This document shows, one piece after another, positions 27,187 through 34,774 of a DNA stretch of 64,000 bases. The DNA is from Hoyosella subflava DQS3-9A1 (lineage in GTDB: Bacteria; Actinomycetota; Actinomycetes; Mycobacteriales; Mycobacteriaceae). A program made the position numbers and the translations under genes. The DNA lies in NCBI RefSeq assembly GCF_000214175.1, contig NC_015564.1, forward strand, positions 3,720,001 to 3,784,000, written 5' to 3'. A model generated the notes under the pieces. The model was not told the origin of the DNA. It worked only from the letters and a program-made list of their open reading frames with translations, and ran no database searches. Positions within the stretch are counted from its first letter, which is position 1; each line of letters opens with the position of its first letter.

Positions 27187-28626
27187 ATGAGTGGATGGTC
27201 GCAGCGCCTGATGACGGCGCTTTTTGGGCCACCCAGCGCACAACCTGCCACCATCGACACTGCTGCGATCCCCGCGATCCTGCCGCTGCGGCCAATCGAC
27301 CTCAGCGACGACAGTGCGGTGACCGAGACCCTTGACCTCGCGGTCCGCGTGGGCTCGGTACTGCTCGACGCAGGAACCGGCGCGATCGATACCCAGACCC
27401 AGATTCAGTTCGTCGCCTCCACCTACGGACTCGAACAGTGTGAGGTAGACGTCACGTACAACTCGATCGTCATCACGGCGCATCGGGGCGCGTCTCTCCC
27501 ACCTGCGACCACGATGCGTGTCGTCCACCATCGATCGCTGGACTTCACACGGCTCTCGGCAGTCGATCAGCTGATTCGGCGGATGCGCCACCGCGCACTG
27601 ACACCGGCTCAGGCGCATCGCATTCTCGACACCATCGTTTCAGCCCCGCACCCTTACCCGCGCTGGGTCGCGACATCGGGGTGGGCGGGGCTCGCCGCAT
27701 CGGTCGCGGTCCTGCTCGGCGCCGGGCCGGTAATCGCGCTAGTTGCCTTTCTCACGACGATCGCCATCTACCGCACGAATCTTGCGCTGAACCAGCTCGG
27801 GCTCCCGCTGTTCTACCAGCAGGTGGTTGGCGGAATCATCGCCACGATTCCCGCGCCGATCATGTATCTCCTCAGTGGGCCGCTGGGGATTACCGTGCAC
27901 CCCTCCCAAATCGTCGCCACCGGGATCGTCGTGCTGCTTGCTGGCTTGTCACTGGTCGGCTCTGTCCAGGACGCCATTACGGGTGCGCCTATCACCGCGT
28001 CAGCGCGACTGCTGGAAGTCGTGATGATGACCGCGGGAATCATCACCGGCGTCACCCTTACCCTGCAGATCACCCAGCAGCTCGGAATAGACCTGCCGAT
28101 GATCGGAACGACCCTCGTCCAGGGCTTCACACGAATGCCGGTCCAGATCCTCGCGGGCGCCGTCGCCGCCATGTGTTTCGCGCTCGCAAGTTACGCCGAA
28201 CGCAGGGCCCTCACAGCTGCGGCGCTCGGCGGAGCAGCCGGAATGGCCACCTTCCTCACCACGGTAAACGCTGAGGCCGGGACCGTCGCAGCGGCAGGCA
28301 CCGCGGCGATCCTCGTTGGGTTCGCAGGTGGCCTTGTCGCGCGCCGCGCTCTCGTTCCTCCGCTTGTCGTGGCTGTCGCCGGCATCACTCCACTGCTACC
28401 CGGCCTCGCGATATACCGCGGGTTGTACGGGCTCGTTGCGGACGATCGGTTCGAAGGCATCTCAAACCTTGCCAACGCAATGGCGATTGGTGTTGCGCTC
28501 GCCGCGGGTGTCGTTCTCGGTGAGTGGATGGCGCGGACGTTGCGCCGGCCGCAGATGCCTTTCCGGCCCGACGTCGTGTCTACCCGGTTCCTGCCGCGCC
28601 CATGGGCGCGCCCACGCAGAAGCTGA
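27187..28626 (+). CDS. thrE: Threonine/serine exporter
   Basis: A 479-residue membrane protein matching ThrE of Corynebacterium glutamicum in size and order. A cytosolic N-terminal domain (about 1-150, with LDAGTGAIDTQTQIQFVA) leads into ten transmembrane helices in two blocks (ThrE and ThrE_2 domains). It exports L-threonine and L-serine using the proton gradient. ATG 27187 has ggaggg 8 bases upstream; the frame is open to 27130. It interrupts the restriction-modification and vsr genes. Confidence 0.9.
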   Translation: MSGWSQRLMTALFGPPSAQPATIDTAAIPAILPLRPIDLSDDSAVTETLDLAVRVGSVLLDAGTGAIDTQTQIQFVASTYGLEQCEVDVTYNSIVITAHRGASLPPATTMRVVHHRSLDFTRLSAVDQLIRRMRHRALTPAQAHRILDTIVSAPHPYPRWVATSGWAGLAASVAVLLGAGPVIALVAFLTTIAIYRTNLALNQLGLPLFYQQVVGGIIATIPAPIMYLLSGPLGITVHPSQIVATGIVVLLAGLSLVGSVQDAITGAPITASARLLEVVMMTAGIITGVTLTLQITQQLGIDLPMIGTTLVQGFTRMPVQILAGAVAAMCFALASYAERRALTAAALGGAAGMATFLTTVNAEAGTVAAAGTAAILVGFAGGLVARRALVPPLVVAVAGITPLLPGLAIYRGLYGLVADDRFEGISNLANAMAIGVALAAGVVLGEWMARTLRRPQMPFRPDVVSTRFLPRPWARPRRS

Positions 28627-28943
28627 TCTGGTTAACTTGCGCGCCCCGCAGTGGTGCCACTTGCCCACCGAATAGCGACAACCACCTCGAACATCGACCA
28701 GTTGTCGCTGCAAGGTGGGCGTGCGAACCCAGCACGTGTCACACCCAAACAATGACAACGACTATTGTCACAGTAAATGTTGTTCTATAGTATCGAGGAG
28801 ATTGTCGGCCAACGATGCCCCGATAAGTGGTCCGCGAGAACCGCGCAACAACGACGGCGAGTTCGTCCACTACGGACGTCGAGGGGTCTTGCCGAAGTCT
28901 GCGCGGCGGGTGGGGCCACCAGAGACCTGTGGAGAAGACCTCT
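28627..28943. other. 317-base gap between thrE and epoxide-hydrolase-like gene
   Basis: This gap holds the promoter at 28753-28793 and then a leader of about 150 bases. No terminator for thrE was recognised, and no small gene was supported. The downstream frame is open to 28827, but codon use before 28944 looks non-coding. Confidence 0.5.
28753..28793 (+). promoter_or_regulatory. Sigma70-type promoter with overlapping palindrome
   Basis: The -35 is ttgtca (28765-28770) and the -10 is tagtat (28788-28793), with the ideal 17-base spacing. tgacaa-N6-ttgtca (28753-28770) is an inverted repeat whose right half is the -35 itself, so a repressor would occlude it. This AT-rich patch stands out from its surroundings. 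Confidence 0.65.
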
Positions 28944-29894
28944 ATGATCAGCGCTGTGGACGTTCAACGACGAACTGTCACCAATGGTGACGTTTCCCTT
29001 GCGGTCTTCGAAACCGGCAACCCGGAAGGTGAGCCCATTGTCCTCGTGCATGGCTGGCCAGACACGCATGAGCTATGGCAGTACGTGGTGCCGCAGCTTT
29101 CCCACCGCTTCCGCGTTATCTCGTACGACACCCGTGGCGCCGGTGAAAGCACGGTTCCCGCTCGTGTGTCCGACTACGAACTCGCTGCGCTCGCCGCCGA
29201 CTTCTACGCTGTAATCGATGCCGTGAGCCCGGACGCTCCGGTCCACGTCCTTGCACACGACTGGGGCGGCGTAGAGGTGTGGGAAGCGCTCGCAACTGAG
29301 GACGCCGCGAGCCGCGTCGCCTCGTTCACAGTGACGTCCGGACCCAACCTCGACATTCTCATGTACTGGGTGCGTGACCGGCTCAGGCGGCCGACTCTCA
29401 GTAACCTCGCGGGACCGCTCGAGCAAGGCGTCGCCTCCTACTACACCTACCTTTTCCAGCTACCGTGGTTGCCAGAACTGGTCCTGCGCCGTGTCATGGC
29501 CGGAAACTGGGCCCGCTTCCTTGGCCTCTTTGATGGGCTGGACCCGGCCCGGGTTAAGTCGGCCGCCACGATTGCCGAGGATATGGCGAACGGCGTCAAC
29601 CGGTACCGCGCCAATATCGCGCGGCGCCTAATTCGTTCACAGCCGAAGCCAACGACGGTGCCAGTGCAAGTAGTCATCAACGCGCGGGACCGTGCGGTGC
29701 GGCCCGGCGGGTACGACGACTACGGGAAGTTCGCGTCACAGCTGTGGCGCCGGACAATCGATTCTGGTCACTGGTCCCCGATCTCGAACCCAGACGACCT
29801 GGTCCGGGCAACAGTCGAGTTCATCGACATGCTCAGTGGATCAGACCCATCCACAGAACTTGCAGAAGGACGCGTCAGCTACTCAGGTGAGTGA
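28944..29894 (+). CDS. Alpha/beta hydrolase, epoxide-hydrolase-like
   Basis: A 316-residue alpha/beta hydrolase. HGWPD is the oxyanion loop and HDWGG the nucleophile elbow with Asp, the signature of epoxide hydrolases and haloalkane dehalogenases, as in the N-terminal half of mycobacterial EphD. The late catalytic His lies in SGHWSP. ATG 28944, with ggag 9 bases upstream, is chosen. It lies behind the promoter at 28765 and between thrE and vsr, with no other obvious partner. Substrate unknown. Confidence 0.85.
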   Translation: MISAVDVQRRTVTNGDVSLAVFETGNPEGEPIVLVHGWPDTHELWQYVVPQLSHRFRVISYDTRGAGESTVPARVSDYELAALAADFYAVIDAVSPDAPVHVLAHDWGGVEVWEALATEDAASRVASFTVTSGPNLDILMYWVRDRLRRPTLSNLAGPLEQGVASYYTYLFQLPWLPELVLRRVMAGNWARFLGLFDGLDPARVKSAATIAEDMANGVNRYRANIARRLIRSQPKPTTVPVQVVINARDRAVRPGGYDDYGKFASQLWRRTIDSGHWSPISNPDDLVRATVEFIDMLSGSDPSTELAEGRVSYSGE

Positions 29895-29957
29895 CGCGAT
29901 GCCCGATAGCATCGGCCGGGGTTCGTCGGACGACCGCTGGAATGGCAGTGTGGCCCT

Positions 29958-30422
29958 ATGGACCCTGTGGACGGGCTGATAGCGCCGACTCCGGGCAGGT
30001 CGCGGAATATGGCGGCTATCAAGCGTGCCGGAACGCAACCGGAACGGCTCGTCCGTTCGGCGCTACACAGAATGGGCTACCGCTTCCGCAAGGACCTTCC
30101 CATCCGGGCAGACGGCATGCTGATTAGACCGGACATCGTCTTCACTAAAGCACATGTCGCGGTCTTCATTGACGGCTGTTTCTGGCACTGCTGCCCCGAA
30201 CACGGCACGAAGCCACGCACCAACTCCGCATACTGGAACCCGAAGCTCGCGCGCAACGCGGAGCGCGATCGCCGACAGAAACAGGCGCTTGAAACCGCCG
30301 GCTGGACCGTTCTCCGCATCTGGGAGCACTGCTCTGTCGAAGAAGCATGTGCTTCAGTAGTGTCAGCGCTTCGCTGCGAGGGAACACGGACCAATCCGGC
30401 ACCATCGGGCGAAAGATCGTGA
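29958..30422 (+). CDS. vsr: Very short patch repair endonuclease Vsr
   Basis: A 154-residue mismatch endonuclease that nicks at T:G mismatches made when 5-methylcytosine deaminates, usually at sites of a linked C5 methyltransferase. Family features are SRNMAAIKRAGTQPE (N-terminal region), RPDIVF, the zinc-site FIDGCFWHCCPEHG with its Cys/His ligands, and WTVLRIWEH. ATG 29958 keeps the N-terminal helix expected from E. coli Vsr, though its ribosome site is weak. The methyltransferase ends 3 kb upstream; the expected target is GCCGGC-derived mismatches. Confidence 0.93.
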   Translation: MDPVDGLIAPTPGRSRNMAAIKRAGTQPERLVRSALHRMGYRFRKDLPIRADGMLIRPDIVFTKAHVAVFIDGCFWHCCPEHGTKPRTNSAYWNPKLARNAERDRRQKQALETAGWTVLRIWEHCSVEEACASVVSALRCEGTRTNPAPSGERS

Positions 30423-30460
30423 CAGGCTTGATGTACCAGTGTCTTCAGAGAGGTGTGAGC

Positions 30461-30826
30461 ATGGACGCAAGCCAGGACACGGCCCTGGATGATGCAATCG
30501 CTAATGCCGAAAAGAGAGCAGGCGATACGTCGTCTCCGCTGGCGAAGCGCCTGGGCAAGGCGGCTCTTGTCGGGCTGACAGTCGCCCGCGGCCCGGTCGG
30601 AATCGGCCTTCTTGCGGCCCAGCGACTCCGCTCGGGGCGCAAAGCGGCAGAGACATCGAAGAAGCAGCGTTCCAAGAAGGTCAAGGTAATGCGCGGAACG
30701 ATCTGGGTGACGAGCGCGATCGGACTCGCGGGGCTTGCCGCGTACATGGCGAAGCACTGGGACGAACTGTCCGAAGGCGGACCAGAGTCGCCTCAGATCG
30801 GGCTCAGCTACGACACCCAGACGTAA
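30461..30826 (+). CDS. Hypothetical small protein with one transmembrane helix
   Basis: A 121-residue protein of no recognised family. The N-terminal half is Ala- and Lys-rich, the middle is strongly basic (KKQRSKKVK near residue 70), and a single transmembrane helix (GTIWVTSAIGLAGLAAYMA) lies near residues 82-100. ATG 30461 is preceded by gagagg. A longer open frame to 30347 is not supported. It lies 38 bases after vsr and 13 bases before the lipoprotein gene. Confidence 0.65.
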   Translation: MDASQDTALDDAIANAEKRAGDTSSPLAKRLGKAALVGLTVARGPVGIGLLAAQRLRSGRKAAETSKKQRSKKVKVMRGTIWVTSAIGLAGLAAYMAKHWDELSEGGPESPQIGLSYDTQT

Positions 30827-30839
30827 AGGCTGCCGTGGC

Positions 30840-31901
30840 GTGCGCGTGATTCGCTGGGCTGCGGCAGCGGTGTCCGCAGCTGTCCTGGCCGGTTGCGCGC
30901 AAGACCCGTCGCCCTCGAGGTCTGTTCCAGTTGACAATAACGCCTCTGCGGTCTCCATCGTGGCGGCAGAGCTACAGGTCCCCTGGGATGTCGCATTTCT
31001 GCCCAACGGTGATGCGCTGGTGACTGAACGCGACAGCGGACGTGTGCTTCTCATCGACGACTCGGGCACTCCCACCGAGGTACTTCAGCTCGACGGCGTC
31101 GAAAATCGGGGTGAAGGTGGCCTCATGGGAATAGCCGTATCCCCCGAGTTCGCCGACACCGCGCAGGTTTTCATTTACTACACCACTGAGGCGGAGAACC
31201 GCATTGTGCGTTTCACGTTCAGCGACGACGCTCTCACGGACCCCCAGCCGATCCTGACAGGCATTCCGTCGGGCACCATCCACAACGGAGGTGCGCTTGC
31301 CTTCGGCCCTGAGGGCTACCTTTACGCGGCGACCGGAGATGCTGGGCGACAGCAACTCGCGCAAGACGTCGATTCACTCGGCGGCAAAATCCTGCGACTC
31401 ACCACAGACGGGCGACCGGCACCCGACAATCCGTTCCCCGATTCGGCGGTCCTCAGTTACGGGCACCGGAACATTCAGGGTCTGGCGTTCGACTCCCGTG
31501 ATCAGTTGTGGGCGTCAGAATTCGGTGCTTCTAGCTGGGATGAACTCAACCTGATCGTCCCCGCTGGGAACTACGGATGGCCTGAGATCGAAGGCATCGG
31601 TGGCGATGACCGCTTCATCGACCCCGTCGAAGTGTGGCGGCCGGCCGAGGCATCCCCGGCAGGCCTGGCCATCATCGATGACGTCGTGTACATGGCTGCC
31701 CTGCGCGGCAATCGGCTATGGGAGCTCCCGATCGATAACGGCGCGACTGGTGACGCCCGAGCGTCGCTCGGGGAATTCGGACGCTTGCGGGCTGCGGTCG
31801 CTGCACCCGATGGCAGCCTGTGGGTAACGACGAGCAACCGTGACGGGCGCGGGCAGCCACGCCCGGACGACGACCAGATTCTGAGGGTCGAAGTTCCCTA
31901 G
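30840..31901 (+). CDS. Sorbosone/glucose-dehydrogenase-like lipoprotein (PQQ-type beta-propeller)
   Basis: A 353-residue secreted lipoprotein. The signal peptide ends at a lipobox LAGC with Cys19, and a six-bladed beta-propeller of the glucose/sorbosone dehydrogenase family follows. Motifs are PWDVAFLPNG, GEGGLMGIAVSP, HNGGALAFGPEGYLY, YGHRNIQGLA and GRQQLAQD. Many such proteins bind no PQQ, so dehydrogenase activity is not assured. GTG 30840 has aaagg 10 bases upstream. It is convergent with tdh, with only 4 bases between. Confidence 0.85.
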   Translation: MRVIRWAAAAVSAAVLAGCAQDPSPSRSVPVDNNASAVSIVAAELQVPWDVAFLPNGDALVTERDSGRVLLIDDSGTPTEVLQLDGVENRGEGGLMGIAVSPEFADTAQVFIYYTTEAENRIVRFTFSDDALTDPQPILTGIPSGTIHNGGALAFGPEGYLYAATGDAGRQQLAQDVDSLGGKILRLTTDGRPAPDNPFPDSAVLSYGHRNIQGLAFDSRDQLWASEFGASSWDELNLIVPAGNYGWPEIEGIGGDDRFIDPVEVWRPAEASPAGLAIIDDVVYMAALRGNRLWELPIDNGATGDARASLGEFGRLRAAVAAPDGSLWVTTSNRDGRGQPRPDDDQILRVEVP

Positions 31902-31905
31902 CTCA

Positions 31906-32931
31906 CTAGGTCCAGGTCATCATAGCCTTGGCCGCTCCCGCCTCCTCAAGAGAAGCGAAGGCGTCACGATAGCGATCGGCAGAGAAGCGGTGGGTAATGA
32001 TCGGAGAGATGTCGATCCCCGCTTCAATGAGAACGCCCATTTTGTACCAGGTCTCAAAGATCTCACGCCCGTAGATTCCTTTGAGATTGAGCATGTTGAC
32101 AACAACCACGCTCCAGTCGATGGCAAACGGTTCGGACGGCAAGCCGAGGATCGCGATGTTTGCCCCGTGGATGGTGTGAGCAAGGATCTGCTCCAGAGCT
32201 TTCGGGCTCCCAGAGAACTCCAGCGCAACATCAAAACCTTCCCGCATACCGAGGTCAGCCTTGACATCGCTCAATTTTTCCGACCGCACATCGACCACGC
32301 GGGTTGCACCCATCCGAAGCGCAAGCTGAAGACGCAGCGGGTTGAGGTCGGTAACCACGATCTTTCGGGCACCGGCGTGTCTGGCGACAGCGGTCGCCAT
32401 CAAACCAATCGGTCCCGCCCCCGTGATCAAAACGTCCTCCCCCACCATCGGGAATTTGAGGGCGGTGTGGACTGCGTTGCCGAACGGATCGAACAACGCT
32501 GCGATCTCAGGGTCGACGCGACCAGTATGTCGCCACACATTCGACTTGGGAATTAAGACATAATCCGCGAAAGCGCCGGGAAAGTTCACCCCCAGCCCTC
32601 TCGGTGCCCTGCACCGCCGCCGCTTGCCCGCAAGACAGTTTCGGCAACAGCCGCACACCACGTGACCTTCGGCGCTGACAAGTTCGCCCTCGACGAAGCC
32701 CGATACGTTGGAGCCCAATGCCGCGATATGACCCGCGAATTCATGCCCTATCGTCATGGGCGCGGGGATCGTGCGCTGCGCCCACGGATCCCACCGGTAA
32801 ATGTGCAAGTCAGTCCCGCAGATGCCGGTCGTATGAACCCGGATGAGGACGTCATCTGGACCTGGCACAGGGATTGGTACGTCTTCGAGGCGAAGACCGT
32901 GCTCGTCCGGGTGCTTGACCAGGGCCCTCAT
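31906..32931 (-). CDS. tdh: L-threonine 3-dehydrogenase
   Basis: A 341-residue zinc medium-chain dehydrogenase, 341 being also the length of E. coli Tdh. It oxidises L-threonine to 2-amino-3-ketobutyrate with NAD. Motifs: TGICGTDLHIY, GHEFAGHI, the zinc lobe CGCCRNCLAGKRRRC, the Rossmann GAGPIGLMA and LNLKGIYGREIFETWYKM, which is typical of Tdh. The usual partner kbl is absent here. thrE, a threonine exporter, lies 4 kb away on the other strand. Confidence 0.93.
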   Translation of the reverse strand: MRALVKHPDEHGLRLEDVPIPVPGPDDVLIRVHTTGICGTDLHIYRWDPWAQRTIPAPMTIGHEFAGHIAALGSNVSGFVEGELVSAEGHVVCGCCRNCLAGKRRRCRAPRGLGVNFPGAFADYVLIPKSNVWRHTGRVDPEIAALFDPFGNAVHTALKFPMVGEDVLITGAGPIGLMATAVARHAGARKIVVTDLNPLRLQLALRMGATRVVDVRSEKLSDVKADLGMREGFDVALEFSGSPKALEQILAHTIHGANIAILGLPSEPFAIDWSVVVVNMLNLKGIYGREIFETWYKMGVLIEAGIDISPIITHRFSADRYRDAFASLEEAGAAKAMMTWT

Positions 32932-32997
32932 TGCGCTAGCATCTCACATTCGACCAAGCCTGAATGCAGATATTCGGACATAACCGTCTGAGTGCGT

Positions 32998-33600
32998 CTA
33001 GTACTCCGCCGCATCGATCATCGGCCCGAGGTCCACGTCGCGCGCTTTCTGGATATGTGGTTTGTTCACTTCCTCCTTGATGTACTTTGCGACGAATCGC
33101 TTCACCTCCGATTCCATGCCCGACACGATTTGGAGGACGCTGGAGGCGAGACCCTCTGCGCGGATCTCTACCGCGACGTCGCTCTTGTCTGGTGGCTCAA
33201 CTTCGATCACGGCGCGCAACGGTTTCGCGGCGCGCGCCGTCAGTTTCAGATCGACAGCGACATCGGCCCGAAAGCGGTGCACCGTGCCAGTCAACCGGAC
33301 AACGAATTTCAGATCGACCGGGATATGCAGGTTGAAGCGGAGCGGCTCGTCCTCGGACACTCGCGTGACAGTGGGATCATTGACAATTCCGTGCGCGGTG
33401 ACCTTCGCGATACGCCCAGGACCAGCACCGATCGGCCCGAATTCGATCGGCGCTCCAGTGATGCCGGAAACGGCCGACAGTATTCGCTTCTTCGAGATGG
33501 CGCGGTCGAAGAACGCCAGGCCGAAATCTGCGTAGGTGAAGTATTCAGTCTTGGGCGCACCACGCTGCGCATCATGGTCAGCACTCACATTGTTGAACAT
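32998..33600 (-). CDS. Hypothetical protein, unknown function
   Basis: A 200-residue protein with no family I recognise. It has no signal peptide or transmembrane helix. The middle (about 60-150) is rich in alternating hydrophobic and charged residues, suggesting a beta barrel or sandwich, and the C-terminus is an amphipathic helix with many Lys and Glu. It lies 66 bases after tdh's start on the same strand and 15 bases after the methyltransferase, probably transcribed with it. Confidence 0.7.
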   Translation of the reverse strand: MFNNVSADHDAQRGAPKTEYFTYADFGLAFFDRAISKKRILSAVSGITGAPIEFGPIGAGPGRIAKVTAHGIVNDPTVTRVSEDEPLRFNLHIPVDLKFVVRLTGTVHRFRADVAVDLKLTARAAKPLRAVIEVEPPDKSDVAVEIRAEGLASSVLQIVSGMESEVKRFVAKYIKEEVNKPHIQKARDVDLGPMIDAAEY

Positions 33601-33615
33601 ACTCCGCGTGTTCGG

Positions 33616-34695
33616 TCACGACTGAACGAGTCGGTAGAACCGGAAGAAGTCATTCTCGATGTCGTAGATCTCTATCCCACTGAACCCCGCCTGACGTGCG
33701 TACTTGTCCAGCGTGGCCGGACGCATCACGGTTCCCGTACCAACCGAGTGCTCATGGGAAAGCCCGTCTGGAAGACAGCACAGCAGACTGTATCCGTACA
33801 TCAACTGCTCGACTTCGTCTCCCGGTGCGGTGAATTCGTGCGCCACGCGCTCGTCCATGACCAGCACTGTCCCGTCTGGACGCACAAGACGCCGCATCTC
33901 CCGCAGCACTGAAACTGGGTCGGACATGTCGTGGATGCATTCGAACGCGCATACGAGGTCGTACTGGGCGCTGCGGTCAGGGCCCGGCATCGTCGCGGAG
34001 AACGACACCCTGTCCGAGACTCCGTAGGACTCCGCGACGGCACGGGCTTTCACTATCGACGCAATATCGGTGTCAATGCCGTCGACAGTGGCATCTGGGT
34101 AGGCTTTTGCGATTCCAATGGAGGACCATCCGTACCCGCACCCGATGTCGGCGACGGTCCCGCCTGCACGGAGCGCCTGTTCGATGCTGGGAATCGACGG
34201 CAAGTATTCCTTACCCAATGGGCCGAGGAACAGGGGCCTGTTGGCGGCCGCCTGGCCCTCGCGTGCGTCCGTTCCGAACTGTTCCCAACTCACACCAGTT
34301 CCGGTGCGGTAGGCGTGGACCAGGTCTTCGAGCCGCTGACTGGTAGCTGCGAAAAGCTGGCTGAAGGGCGCGATGTAGTTCAGCGAACTTTCACGCGCGA
34401 GGACCTCCGCGTGCTCCGGCGGAAGCGTGAACCGGCGTTCCTCTTGGTCCGCGCTGACGTCGTCAACGTGTACGTAGCCGCACACCGCCTGGTGTTCTAG
34501 CCACTCCCTCGCGTAGCGGGGCGCCGTCTCGGTGCGGCGAGCCAGCTCTGCGGCGGTGAGCGATTCACCGTCACTCAGCGCTGTGTAGTAGCCAAGTGAC
34601 ATTCCGAGGTAGATGGCTTGCGTCTCCGCGGCTCCGAGCACTGAGCGGAAAACGCGTTCCGTAAACGCCTCGGTTACCGCTGCTGAAGTTGTCAT
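33616..34695 (-). CDS. SAM-dependent methyltransferase with N-terminal winged helix (Rv2258c-like)
   Basis: A 359-residue protein. The N-terminal winged-helix domain (about 20-90, LTAELARRTETAPRYAREWLEHQA) is followed by a class I methyltransferase domain with motif I VADIGCGYGWSSIGIA and the later DLVCAFECIHDM. This architecture is seen in Rv2258c and in O-methyltransferases of natural products. ATG 34695 has ggagg 8 bases upstream, inside a hairpin with the 3' end of the alpha-glucosidase region (34700-34763). Substrate unknown. Confidence 0.85.
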   Translation of the reverse strand: MTTSAAVTEAFTERVFRSVLGAAETQAIYLGMSLGYYTALSDGESLTAAELARRTETAPRYAREWLEHQAVCGYVHVDDVSADQEERRFTLPPEHAEVLARESSLNYIAPFSQLFAATSQRLEDLVHAYRTGTGVSWEQFGTDAREGQAAANRPLFLGPLGKEYLPSIPSIEQALRAGGTVADIGCGYGWSSIGIAKAYPDATVDGIDTDIASIVKARAVAESYGVSDRVSFSATMPGPDRSAQYDLVCAFECIHDMSDPVSVLREMRRLVRPDGTVLVMDERVAHEFTAPGDEVEQLMYGYSLLCCLPDGLSHEHSVGTGTVMRPATLDKYARQAGFSGIEIYDIENDFFRFYRLVQS

Positions 34696-34699
34696 GAAT

Positions 34700-34763
34700 G
34701 TGGCCTCCGTGTGTGTCGGTGCAAAGCGGTGGTGTACCCGCTCACCATCTACACGGAGGCCAC
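34700..34763 (-). promoter_or_regulatory. Hairpin that sequesters a ribosome site
   Basis: In the reverse-strand transcript, gtggcctccgtgt (complement of 34751-34763) pairs perfectly over 13 bases with the segment containing the methyltransferase ribosome site ggagg (complement of 34700-34712). The loop is 38 bases. It starts 11 bases after the alpha-glucosidase stop and could attenuate the methyltransferase or act as a terminator. Confidence 0.7.
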
Positions 34764-34774
34764 GTTCATTCGGT

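Noticed and set aside
31890-31915. Small hairpin between the lipoprotein gene and tdh (cctag/ctagg)
   Set aside because: Only a 5-base stem, too weak to call a terminator.
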